DNA from: Microtetraspora glauca | GTDB lineage: Bacteria > Actinomycetota > Actinomycetes > Streptosporangiales > Streptosporangiaceae | DNA length: 64,000 bases | Reading direction: 5' to 3' | Assembly (NCBI GenBank): GCA_001570385.1 | Contig: BBYL01000031.1 | Coordinates: 1 to 64,000 of the forward strand | Shown here: positions 41,629-49,777 of the stretch, piece after piece | Layout of the letters: the number at the start of each line of letters is the position of its first letter | How positions within the stretch are numbered: the first letter of the stretch is position 1 | The notes under the pieces: generated by a model | The model's input: only the letters and a program-made list of their open reading frames with translations | Database searches by the model: none | What the model was told of the DNA's origin: nothing | Position numbers and translations under genes: made by a program

Positions 41629-42744
41629 TCAGGAGAGCGTGGCGATCGCCTGGCGGCCGCCTTCGAGGAAGTCCTGCCACGGGCCGCCGTCCTGCTTGCT
41701 GCGGGGCTCGATGACGCCGTGCCAGTACTTGTTCAGGATGGCCAGGTCCTCCGGGCTGCGGCGGGCCAGCGAGCCCACGAGGGATCCCGCCAGCGTCTCC
41801 GCGCGCAGCGTGCGGTCGCCGAAGAAGTGGCTGTGCAGGATGGCGTCCTCCAGCACGCCGATCTGCTCGGCCGTGGACAGCGCCGACTCCAGCTTCTCGT
41901 CGTCGCTGGTGGCCGACGCCGCCGCGGCGCGCAGGTCGGCGAAGCTCTGCAGCAGGATGTCCAGCAGCGTGGGCGGCAGGTCCAGCTCGATCTGGTGGCG
42001 GCGCAGCAGCTCGGTGGTGCGGAACCGGACGATCTCCGCCTCGCTGCGCCGGTTCGTCACCACGGGGATCCGGACGAAGTTGAACCGCCGCTTCAGAGCC
42101 GACGAGAGGTCGTTCACGCCCCGGTCCCGGCTGTTGGCCGTTGCGATGATCGAGAAACCGGGCTGGGCGAACACGATGCTGTCGTCGTCCAGCTCGGGGA
42201 TCGACACGTACTTCTCGGAGAGGATGGAGATCAGCGCGTCCTGCACGTCGCTGGTCGCCCGGGTCAGCTCCTCGAAGCGTCCGATCATGCCCTGCTCCAT
42301 GGCGGTCATGATCGGTGAGGGGATCATCGACTCGCGGGACTGCCCGCGGGCGATCACCATGGAGACGTTCCACGAGTACTTGATGTGGTCCTCGGTGGTG
42401 CCCGCGGTGCCCTGGACGACAAGGGTCGACGTGCGGCAGATCGCGGCCGAGAGCAGCTCGGCGAGCCAGCTCTTCCCGGTGCCCGGGTCGCCGATCAGCA
42501 GCAGGCCGCGATCCGACGCCAGGGTCACGATGCTGCGTTCGACGAAGCTGCGGTCGCCGAACCACTTCTGCGAGATCTCGCGGTCCAGCCCGTCGGAGCG
42601 CTCGGACCCGAGCACGAACAGCCGCACCATGCGGGGGCTGAGCCGCCACGAGAACGGCTTGGGACCGTCGTCGACGGACTCCAGCCAGTCGAGCTCTTCG
42701 GCGTACTTGACCTCGGCGGGGGCACGCAGCAGGTCATCGGTCAC
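41629..42744 (-). CDS. MoxR-type AAA+ ATPase, YehL-like
   Basis: 371 residues; the GTG at 42744 has AGGAG 8 nt upstream, and longer readings in this frame run antisense-like through the VWA gene. Walker A is GDPGTGKSW (residues 85-93). Further ATPase features are IVFAQPGFSIIATANSRDRG (Walker B/sensor 1 region) and RRFNFVRIP (arginine-finger region). This is the MoxR group, which works as a chaperone-like ATPase together with VWA-domain proteins. Placement with DUF5682, VWA and SWIM-type genes points to the YehL subfamily. Confidence 0.9.
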   Translation of the reverse strand: MTDDLLRAPAEVKYAEELDWLESVDDGPKPFSWRLSPRMVRLFVLGSERSDGLDREISQKWFGDRSFVERSIVTLASDRGLLLIGDPGTGKSWLAELLSAAICRTSTLVVQGTAGTTEDHIKYSWNVSMVIARGQSRESMIPSPIMTAMEQGMIGRFEELTRATSDVQDALISILSEKYVSIPELDDDSIVFAQPGFSIIATANSRDRGVNDLSSALKRRFNFVRIPVVTNRRSEAEIVRFRTTELLRRHQIELDLPPTLLDILLQSFADLRAAAASATSDDEKLESALSTAEQIGVLEDAILHSHFFGDRTLRAETLAGSLVGSLARRSPEDLAILNKYWHGVIEPRSKQDGGPWQDFLEGGRQAIATLS

Positions 42745-42755
42745 TTGCGGGTCTC

Positions 42756-44129
42756 CTAGGTGAGGAAGCTCTTCAGCTCGAACACGAGTTTGCGGATGTG
42801 GCCCGAGATCACGGGCGTGCCCAGGTCCTTGAGGTGCTGGCGGAACCACGGGTCCACGCTCTGGTGCCCGGAGCTGTTCACCGAGCCGACCGGGATGAAC
42901 TTCACCCCCGAACGGTGCACCGACTGGAAGTCGGTCAGCAACGATCGGTTGTCGTAGAAGTCGGAGATCCACACCATCACGGTGTTGCGCGGATCGGTGA
43001 TCTTGGGCCGGGCGATGGACATCGCGACGGTGCCGTCGGTGCCGCCGCCGAGCGTCGTGCGGAGCAACACCTCGAACGGGTCGTGCACCCACGGGGTCAG
43101 GTCGATCGCCCGGGTGTCGTACGCGACCAGGTGCACGTCCACCTTGGGCAGCCCGGCGAAGATCGACGCCAGGATGGTGCAGTTCACCATCGAGTCGACC
43201 ATCGACCCCGACTGGTCGACCACCACGATCATCTTGGCCGGGGTGGTCCGCCGGGCCGTGTGCCGGTAGAACAGCCGGTCCACGTAGAGCCGCTCGTCCT
43301 CGGGGCTCCAGTTGGTGAGGTTCTTCCAGATCGTGCGTTCGACGTCGAGGTTGCGGAACACCCGCTTCGGCGGCACCGACCTGTCGATGGTGCCGACGCT
43401 CGTCTTCTCGACCTGGGTGCGCAGCACCTCGGCGACCTCGTCGACGAACCTGCGGATCAGCGCCTTGGCGTTGGCCAGCGCGATCCCCGACAGGTTGGCC
43501 TTGTCCCGTAGCAACTGCTCGATGAGCGACATGCTCGGCGTCAACCGCCTCGCCAGCGCCGGGTCGGCCAGCACCTCGCGCAGCCGCATCCGGCGGACGA
43601 GGTCGCCCTCCAGCCCGGCGAGCACACCGGCCAGCTCGTTCCCGCCGGGGTGGGAGCGCAGCTGGCCCGGCTCGCAGCCGAGCGCCTGCTCGAACCATCC
43701 GGCGTCCTGCTGCCAGCGGGCCAGTTCGGTGGCGGTGACGGAGCCCGTCCCGGTCGAGAACACGTTGAGCAGCAGCTTCGACACCAGGGCCGCCCGGCGT
43801 ACCTCGTCCGTACCGACACCCTCGGAGGACGCGGGGGTGCTTTCCGGGGCGTCGCTTTCCGAGGCGTCGTCCTGTCGCACCATCAGGCCCCGCAGTTCGG
43901 CGCCCAGGTCGGGGAACCGCTGCACGAGGTTGTCCACCGACACGGACGGATCGAGCAGCGCGGGCGGCAACCCGAGGTCGTCGACGATGGCCACGCTGGC
44001 CGTCTCCAACGAGGGCTGCTCTTCGGGGTCGAACAGCCGCGCGAGCAGGCGCCAGTAGAGCACCTGACGCCGGTTCTCGTCGGCGCTGACCCGGGAGTCG
44101 ATCCGGGGGTCGTTCAGGGGAGTGCTCAT
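42756..44129 (-). CDS. VWA domain-containing protein (YehP-like)
   Basis: 457 residues; the ATG at 44129 overlaps the upstream gene's stop by 4 nt. The N-terminal ~280 residues are helical. A von Willebrand factor A domain follows with a complete MIDAS: DQSGS (Asp305), a Thr in GGGTDG, and an Asp in WISDFYDN. A metal-ion-dependent adhesion site in a cytoplasmic VWA protein is typical of partners of MoxR ATPases. The ATPase gene begins 11 nt downstream. Confidence 0.9.
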   Translation of the reverse strand: MSTPLNDPRIDSRVSADENRRQVLYWRLLARLFDPEEQPSLETASVAIVDDLGLPPALLDPSVSVDNLVQRFPDLGAELRGLMVRQDDASESDAPESTPASSEGVGTDEVRRAALVSKLLLNVFSTGTGSVTATELARWQQDAGWFEQALGCEPGQLRSHPGGNELAGVLAGLEGDLVRRMRLREVLADPALARRLTPSMSLIEQLLRDKANLSGIALANAKALIRRFVDEVAEVLRTQVEKTSVGTIDRSVPPKRVFRNLDVERTIWKNLTNWSPEDERLYVDRLFYRHTARRTTPAKMIVVVDQSGSMVDSMVNCTILASIFAGLPKVDVHLVAYDTRAIDLTPWVHDPFEVLLRTTLGGGTDGTVAMSIARPKITDPRNTVMVWISDFYDNRSLLTDFQSVHRSGVKFIPVGSVNSSGHQSVDPWFRQHLKDLGTPVISGHIRKLVFELKSFLT

Positions 44130-45529
44130 CGTCTCAGGAGCCGTCCGGCTCGCTCGCGCAGTACGGCGACGGCGTCACCGGCCTTGGCCTCCGCCTTCAC
44201 CACCTTGGGATCGGTGGGGCCCAGCGCCCAGTCGCCGTTGTGCGCCGTCACCGGCTTGCGCTTGACCGTCGCCTGAACCGCGAGGGGCTGCAGAGTCCAG
44301 CCGCCGTCCCAGCGGATCAGGCCGAGGCACGCCGTGGAGGCGGCCACCAGTTCTGGTGTGAGCGGGCCGCAGGTCGGCAGCCGGTCGACGTCGACGGCGA
44401 GGATGTGCCCGCCGAGATCCAGCGTGACCGCCCCGCCTTCGGTCGCCGTCGTGTAGCCCTCCACCAGCACGGGTTCGGAGATCCGTACCGGATGGCGGTC
44501 CAGGGGAGGCACCGCGGGGGCGAGCGCGCCGGCGAGCAGGACCCGCGCGGTGGCGAACGGGTCGGCGGGCTCGCCCGCGCCGGCCCGGTCGTCGTGCCAC
44601 ACCAGATCGCCGCTGTCCAGGAGGGGCATGTCCGTGATGTCCAGGCTGCGCTGCTCGGCCAGCGCGCCGAGCAGCACCGGGTACCGGTGCAGCAGCCGCC
44701 AGAGGGCCGGACCGACGATGGTGTCCACCTTCGGGGCGGCGACGCTCGCGCGCACCAGCCGGGGCGGCGTTCCGGCGGACTCCAGGATGCCGTGGACCTG
44801 GATCTGCACCGCGGTGCCGTGCTCGTGGACGTCGACGCCGAGGATCAGCAGCCGTCCCGACACCGATCCCGAGGGCTCGGAACCACTGTGCCCGCCGCCG
44901 GGCCGCGACAGCAGCAGGGCGCGCGTCCACAGGTCGGCCCAGCGCCGGGCGGGCAGCCGATCCATCGTCCCGACCGGGCTCGACGCCCGCAGTTCGGCCG
45001 CCAGGCCGTCGAGCAGCACCGCCTGCCGGCGCAGATCGGGTACGGCCAGCAGGGCCTCGATCGTCTGGTCCGCGGCGGAGACGAGGTCGTGGCCGACACC
45101 CCGCCACCCGGTGATGGCCAGCTCGTTCAGCCAGGACCGGCACCCGCTGAGCAGGTTGTCCGCGCTCGGCGCCGTCGTGGATGGAGACTCCTCCCATGCC
45201 GCCCTGGTCCGTCCCAGCGCGGTGTCGAGGCGGGTGAGCAGGGCGTCGTGCACCGCGCCGAACAACGCGGTGCGCCCGCCGGCCAGCGTGGTCAGATGCT
45301 CGTCGGTGGCCGAACCGGCGATGATCTTCTCGGCCGCCTCGCCCGCCCGTACGCCGAGCGGCGTGGCCGCCAGGGCGCCGGCCAGCGCGGACAGCGCCAT
45401 GGCGCGATCCTCACCGAGCCGGGCGAATCCGTGGACGAGGGCGTCGTCGAAGCCCGCCACCAGGTCGAGTGCCTCGTCGACCCCGGGCACGGGAGCGTCG
45501 AGCAGTTCGCCGAGTTGCACGCCAATCAT
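44126..45529 (-). CDS. Unknown protein of the MoxR/VWA cluster
   Basis: 467 residues; the ATG shares one base with the SWIM-type gene's stop (TGATG), and the end overlaps the VWA gene by 4 nt. The helical N-terminal half (GELLDAPVPGVDEALDLVAG, ...) is followed by a mixed alpha/beta C-terminal half (ILGVDVHEHGTAVQIQVHGI, VTLDLGGHILAVDVDRLPTC). No known domain is recognised. Tight coupling on both sides indicates an integral component of the system. The E. coli yehLMPQ cluster has four genes, so this may be an actinomycete-type addition or a very divergent counterpart. Confidence 0.75.
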   Translation of the reverse strand: MIGVQLGELLDAPVPGVDEALDLVAGFDDALVHGFARLGEDRAMALSALAGALAATPLGVRAGEAAEKIIAGSATDEHLTTLAGGRTALFGAVHDALLTRLDTALGRTRAAWEESPSTTAPSADNLLSGCRSWLNELAITGWRGVGHDLVSAADQTIEALLAVPDLRRQAVLLDGLAAELRASSPVGTMDRLPARRWADLWTRALLLSRPGGGHSGSEPSGSVSGRLLILGVDVHEHGTAVQIQVHGILESAGTPPRLVRASVAAPKVDTIVGPALWRLLHRYPVLLGALAEQRSLDITDMPLLDSGDLVWHDDRAGAGEPADPFATARVLLAGALAPAVPPLDRHPVRISEPVLVEGYTTATEGGAVTLDLGGHILAVDVDRLPTCGPLTPELVAASTACLGLIRWDGGWTLQPLAVQATVKRKPVTAHNGDWALGPTDPKVVKAEAKAGDAVAVLRERAGRLLRR

Positions 45530-46137
45530 CAGCGGACCGCCCCCAACGCCGGGAACCAGTGCATCTCGGGGATGGGCACGGTCGTGTCGGGCACCTCAAG
45601 GTAGTTCAGGTGGCGCAGGAAGCGGCTGAACACCATGGCCGCCGGAGCGCGCTCGACCTGGCCGTCCATGCGGCTCACCAGGTCGGCGCCGGACGACGCG
45701 CCGTCGCCGACGTCGACGCGCAGGTAGCGGGCCACCCGATCGAGGCCGTACTGCAGCACGGCCTCGGCGGCGAGCAGGTGCAGGTGCTTGCACGGCGAGC
45801 TGCCCGACGGCAGGGCGCCGCACGGCCGGTTGTTGTTGGTGCTGCAGCTGTACGCGTGGGTGCCGGCGGTGAACGACGAGACGTACACCCGCTCGATGTC
45901 CGAACCGCTCGACACGACGCCCTGCAGCCGCCCGTCAGCCAGCTCGACGAAGGGAACCTTCGCCAGCTTGCGCGGCTGAACAGGAGAGACCACCCGTAGC
46001 GCGCTGCGCTGTTCCCACGCGGCTCTGTCCGCGTTCACGCCCTTCGACCTCCAGCCCGACGGCTCGCGGACGCCGGCCGGTACGGCGGCATCTGCTCGAA
46101 CGGCCGATCCATGATCGGGTAACTTACCCCATGACAA
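45529..46137 (-). CDS. SWIM zinc-finger-like protein, first gene of the MoxR/VWA operon
   Basis: 202 residues if it starts at the ATG at 46137; a later start near VNADRAAWEQ is possible. The middle has a SWIM-like Cys/His cluster: HAYSCSTNNNRPCGALPSG, then SPCKHLHLL. This fits C..C...CxH with a Ser/Thr in place of one expected Cys and an extended loop, so metal binding is probable but variant. The preceding segment (GVVSSGSDIERVYVSSF) is a beta-hairpin typical of SWIM proteins. It is much shorter than other SWIM proteins of such clusters. Confidence 0.75.
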   Translation of the reverse strand: MSWGKLPDHGSAVRADAAVPAGVREPSGWRSKGVNADRAAWEQRSALRVVSPVQPRKLAKVPFVELADGRLQGVVSSGSDIERVYVSSFTAGTHAYSCSTNNNRPCGALPSGSSPCKHLHLLAAEAVLQYGLDRVARYLRVDVGDGASSGADLVSRMDGQVERAPAAMVFSRFLRHLNYLEVPDTTVPIPEMHWFPALGAVR

Positions 46138-46217
46138 ACCGGCCGGTGCCCATTCTTACGAATGTCGGCTTTTGTCGGCATAAGCCAGACAAATGCGCTC
46201 GCCCGCGCACACCGATC

Positions 46218-46766
46218 TCACCGCGGCACCTCCGGTGACGGGTCGCGTGACGCGGGGCCGCAGGTCACCTCGGTCGCGGCCGGCGGGCACGGCATGGTCC
46301 AGTCGGGTGTCGTCACCAGGACGTCGACGCCGGGCGGCACGCTCAGGGTGTAGTCGGTCCGGCAGCCGGGATCCCCCAGCTCTCCCGGGCAGGTCACCTT
46401 GACACGCAATGTCTTGCCCGACTCCCAGGCCTCGCTGATCGAAGGCGGCCCGCTGTGCCAGGTGGTCTCCCGTTTGGCAGTGAGGCGTCCGGGGACGCCC
46501 GGAGCGACCCGCACGTCGACCCTGCCCCGCACGTCCACGATGATCTGGGGCGTGGTGACGGCGTATGTCACGGTCCTCGTCTCGGTCGCGCTCTGATCGA
46601 GGACCGACGAGTCGTAGGAGCCGGGGAAGGAGAAGTCGTAACCGTGGGGAATGGGGAGCCGGTACCACGCTCCCAGCGCCATCGCCACCACCGCGGACAC
46701 GGTCAGCGCCGCGCCGGTGGCGATCCATCCGGTACGCACGTTTCTTCGCATCATGTCGCCCTTCAA
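46218..46766 (-). CDS. Membrane-anchored protein with extracytoplasmic beta-rich domain
   Basis: 182 residues; its ATG overlaps the response regulator stop by 4 nt. One N-terminal membrane segment (IATGAALTVSAVVAMALGAW) is followed by an extracytoplasmic ~130-residue domain with regular beta strands (TYAVTTPQIIVDVRGRVDVR, KTLRVKVTCPGE, YTLSVPPGVDV). The pattern resembles DUF4097-like putative adhesin domains. Four cysteines probably form disulfides. It completes a kinase-regulator-membrane protein operon and could be the system's output or sensor partner. Confidence 0.7.
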   Translation of the reverse strand: MKGDMMRRNVRTGWIATGAALTVSAVVAMALGAWYRLPIPHGYDFSFPGSYDSSVLDQSATETRTVTYAVTTPQIIVDVRGRVDVRVAPGVPGRLTAKRETTWHSGPPSISEAWESGKTLRVKVTCPGELGDPGCRTDYTLSVPPGVDVLVTTPDWTMPCPPAATEVTCGPASRDPSPEVPR

Positions 46767-47404
46767 ACCTTCAGGAATCGCAGTACGGCCAGCACCCGCC
46801 GGTGGTCCTTCTCGACGCCGGAGAGGCCGAGCTTGGCGAAGATGTTGTTGATGTGCTTGCCGACCGCGCTCTCGGAGACGACGAGGGCTTCGGCGATGCC
46901 GGCGTTGGACCGTCCCTCCGCGATCAGCGCGAGCACCTCGTACTCCCTGCGGGTCAGCAGGTCCAGCGGATCGCTGTGCCGGCGCAGCAACAGCTGGGCG
47001 ACCACCTCGGGGTCCAGGGCCGTGCCGCCGGCGGCGACCCGCCGGAGCGAGTCCAGGAACTCGGCGACGTCGGCCACCCGGTCCTTGAGCAGATAGCCGA
47101 TGCCGGTCGTCGCCATGGACAACAACCGGGTCGCGTAGCGCTCCTCGACATACTGCGAGAGCACGAGGATCGGCAACTCGGGCCGCCGGTGCCGCAGCAG
47201 CAGCGCCGCGCGCAGGCCCTCGTCGGTGTGCGACGGCGGCATCCGCACGTCGGTGACGACGAGATCGGGTTCGTGGTCGTCCACCGCACGCAGCAGCCCC
47301 TCGGCGTCGGCCACCGCCGCCACGACCTCGATGCCGGCGGACCCGAGGACCCAGACGAGCCCTTCCCTGAGTAGGACCGAGTCCTCGGCGAGCACTACAC
47401 GCAC
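46763..47404 (-). CDS. Response regulator, NarL/LuxR family
   Basis: 213 residues from the GTG at 47404, 10 nt inside the kinase gene's end. The receiver has VLAEDSVLLREGL, the phosphoacceptor in LVVTDVRMPP, and Ser/Lys in VLSQYV and YLLKDR. The LuxR-type helix-turn-helix lies at about residues 150-205 (LTRREYEVLALIAEGRSNAG ... VGKHINNIFAKLGL). It pairs with the upstream kinase. Targets unknown. Confidence 0.92.
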   Translation of the reverse strand: MRVVLAEDSVLLREGLVWVLGSAGIEVVAAVADAEGLLRAVDDHEPDLVVTDVRMPPSHTDEGLRAALLLRHRRPELPILVLSQYVEERYATRLLSMATTGIGYLLKDRVADVAEFLDSLRRVAAGGTALDPEVVAQLLLRRHSDPLDLLTRREYEVLALIAEGRSNAGIAEALVVSESAVGKHINNIFAKLGLSGVEKDHRRVLAVLRFLKV

Positions 47405-48621
47405 GGCAGCTCCACCTCTATCGTCGTCGGACCACCGCTCGGGCTCTCGATGCGCAGGGTCCCGTCCACAGATCCTGTCCGCTGCGCGAGGCCGCGCAGG
47501 CCCGACCCCTTGGACGGCTCGGCACCCCCGCGGCCGTCGTCGCGTACGACGAGGCGGAGCACGTCGCCGTCGCGCCGTACCGTGACGTCGGCGCCGGAGG
47601 CCCGCGCGTGCTTGGCGATGTTGGTCAGCGCTTCGGAGACGACGAAGAACGCCACCGCCTCGACCACGGGAGAGGCGCGTTCGGACACGTCGACGCTGAG
47701 CCGTACGGGGAAGGGGGCCCGCGCCGCGAGACCGGACAGCGCCGCGTCCAGACCCTGGTCGTTCAGTACGGCCGGGTGCAGTCCCTGGACGACGTCGCGC
47801 AGCTCCTTCAACGCCTGCTTGGCGTCGTCGTGCGACCGCACGATCACCTGGCGGGCGGGCTCGGGCAGGTCGGTGAGAGTGGCACGCGCCATGCCGAGGT
47901 TCAGCGCGAGCGACACGAGCCGCTGCTGTGTGCCGTCGTGCAGGTCGCGTTCGATCCGGCGGCGTTCCGCGTCGGCGGCCTCGACCACCTCCGCCCGGCT
48001 CTCCCGCAGCGTCTCCACCCGCCGGGCCAACTCGTCGTTCCGGCTGGGGCCGAGCAGCGACCTGGCCGCGACCGCGTCGAGCGCGGTGATGCCCCGGAGC
48101 AGCCACGGCACCGCCACGAACAGCAGCAGCGCGCCCGCCGCGGGCAGCGCGGCGATCCATCCTCCGCCCGCCATCTGAAGCTGGACGGCGACGACGGCCG
48201 CGACGAGGCACGCCGACCACGAGACGACACCGCCGAGGAACCCCACTCCGCCGACCAGCGGTGCGACCACCAGGTGATAGGCGATCTGCCGCCACATGCT
48301 TCTCGACCGCGCCTCCAGGAGCAGTTGCCTGAGCGGGTTCCCGACCCAGGGGAGACGCGGCACCGGGGGGATGTCCTGGTCGAGGAAGGCGGCGAACCGG
48401 GCGCGTTGCAGCCAGGTGAGCAGCGGGACGATCCGGGTGAGGACCAGCAGCGCGATCAGGGGGACGATGACGGTCCAGATCAGCACTATCGACAGCGCGG
48501 CCAGCCCGACGATCGTCTCCGCCGCGAGGAGCGCGATCGGTACGCCCGCTGTCACGTGGATGGTGCGGAGCCAGGTCCGCGTCGACCAGTGGCCGCGGAT
48601 CCGGTCCCAGGGAGTGGTCAT
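47395..48621 (-). CDS. Sensor histidine kinase, NarL-partner (HisKA_3) type
   Basis: 408 residues; ATG at 48621. The N-terminal part has about four to five membrane segments (PIALLAAETIVGLAALSIVL, IVPLIALLVLTRIVPLL, and others). HisKA_3 has IERDLHDGTQQR (His228), and HATPase_c has DDGRGGAEPSKGSGLRGLAQ. No extra sensor domain is visible, so it probably senses within the membrane, like the cell-envelope-responsive (LiaS-like) kinases. It is the first gene of a three-gene operon. Confidence 0.92.
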   Translation of the reverse strand: MTTPWDRIRGHWSTRTWLRTIHVTAGVPIALLAAETIVGLAALSIVLIWTVIVPLIALLVLTRIVPLLTWLQRARFAAFLDQDIPPVPRLPWVGNPLRQLLLEARSRSMWRQIAYHLVVAPLVGGVGFLGGVVSWSACLVAAVVAVQLQMAGGGWIAALPAAGALLLFVAVPWLLRGITALDAVAARSLLGPSRNDELARRVETLRESRAEVVEAADAERRRIERDLHDGTQQRLVSLALNLGMARATLTDLPEPARQVIVRSHDDAKQALKELRDVVQGLHPAVLNDQGLDAALSGLAARAPFPVRLSVDVSERASPVVEAVAFFVVSEALTNIAKHARASGADVTVRRDGDVLRLVVRDDGRGGAEPSKGSGLRGLAQRTGSVDGTLRIESPSGGPTTIEVELPCV

Positions 48622-48771
48622 ACGTCAACCGTAGAGATCGGTATCGCTCGACGACATGACCAGGACATCCCAGAAAAAGGTGAGGCAAGCCCCACCCTTT
48701 GACTCGGGGCCCCTTCGCGTTCCGCGACACGCGGGCGTGAGCCGATCGCCGATCCGGTACGTCATAGAAGT

Positions 48772-49194
48772 ATGAGGATGTGGCGAATCGCGCTTCTGGC
48801 GGCACTCGTCCTGGTTCTTGGGGCGTCCATGACGTCGTCGGCGCAGGCGGTGACCGCGCAGAAGAAGGTCCTGGTGCAGCTCCGCGAGCAGGGCGGCTTC
48901 GCGGGCCTCGACGACCGCGTGACCGTGTACACCGACGGATGCGTCCGGCTCAGCCGCCGTACGGGACCGGCCGCGGCCCGATGCCTCACCGGCGGTGAGA
49001 TGCGCGGGTTGCGCGCGGACCTGAGGCATCTGCGCGTCGGCCGCTCCGAGGCGCGGCCGCCGGGAGCCGACTTCATCAAGTACACGCTCGCGTACCGAGG
49101 CCACCGCGCCGGCCGCTACACGCTGCCCGGCACGTGGACTCCGGTGGTTCGGCGGCTGGAGCGGATCCTCCAGAAGTACTGGACCCCGTCCTGA
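48772..49194 (+). CDS. Secreted emfourin-like protein
   Basis: 140 residues; the ATG at 48772 lacks a strong ribosome binding site and ATG 48778 is an alternative. The signal peptide is IALLAALVLVLGASMTSSAQ, ending near AQA. The mature part begins KKVLVQLREQGGFAGLDDRV, very like the emfourin fold (protealysin inhibitor, with its GGFAG motif). Charged helix ELRADL-like segments (GEMRGLRADLRHL) and a YTLAYRG strand follow. Emfourins inhibit thermolysin-like metallopeptidases and are usually cytoplasmic, so an exported version is notable. Two cysteines are present in the mature part. Divergent from the kinase operon. Confidence 0.6.
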   Translation: MRMWRIALLAALVLVLGASMTSSAQAVTAQKKVLVQLREQGGFAGLDDRVTVYTDGCVRLSRRTGPAAARCLTGGEMRGLRADLRHLRVGRSEARPPGADFIKYTLAYRGHRAGRYTLPGTWTPVVRRLERILQKYWTPS

Positions 49195-49204
49195 CCGCTC
49201 GCGG

Positions 49205-49702
49205 TCACGCTTCGCGGCGCGACCGGAAGAACTCCGAGACGATCCGGGTGTGCAGCGGGAACGCCAGCTCCCGCGGTCCGTCGATCAGCAGCCACTCCGA
49301 CGTCTCGGCCGTGGCGACGACCGGCGGGAGACCGGCCGAGCCGGTACGCGGACCGAGGGCGAAGACCAGCACCGTGCCGTCGGGAGCGCTGAGCACGTCG
49401 AAGAGCCGCACGTCGTCGGCCTCGACGACGACGCCCGTCTCCTCGCGGAGCTCCCGGACGGCCGCCTGCTGCCAGGACTCGCCCATGTCGATGAAGCCGC
49501 CGGGCAGGGCGAGACCGCCACGGTGCGGCTCGACGTCACGGCGCACCACCAGCAGGCCGTCGTCCACCGGCAGCACCATCACCGCGACCGGCAGCGGGTT
49601 GAGGTAGCTGGTGTTCGCGCAGCCCGAGCATGAGCGCGGCCACGCCTGGTCGGGTGCGAAGGCCGCGCCGCAGAAGGAGCAATGCGAGTTCCTGATCGTC
49701 AC
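49205..49702 (-). CDS. Nudix hydrolase with N-terminal zinc ribbon
   Basis: 165 residues from the ATG at 49702. The zinc ribbon has CSFC ... CSGC (residues 8-29). The Nudix box GX5EX7REUXEEXGU is intact (GGFIDMGESWQQ...VRELREETGVV, about residues 67-90). This architecture is shared with NudC-like NAD/NADH pyrophosphatases and many ADP-ribose or nucleotide pyrophosphatases. The NudC-specific SQPWPFP motif is absent, so the substrate is undetermined. Convergent with the emfourin-like gene (10-bp gap). Confidence 0.88.
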   Translation of the reverse strand: MTIRNSHCSFCGAAFAPDQAWPRSCSGCANTSYLNPLPVAVMVLPVDDGLLVVRRDVEPHRGGLALPGGFIDMGESWQQAAVRELREETGVVVEADDVRLFDVLSAPDGTVLVFALGPRTGSAGLPPVVATAETSEWLLIDGPRELAFPLHTRIVSEFFRSRREA

Positions 49703-49777
49703 GACCGTGAGACTAAACCAGGCCGAGTCCGCTGACCCGGATATCCATCACCTCATACCTGTACACATCGGCCGGCG

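Noticed and set aside
39337-42318. 993-codon plus-strand frame over the DUF5682 and ATPase genes
   Set aside because: No motif, biased composition, and antisense to two clear coupled genes.
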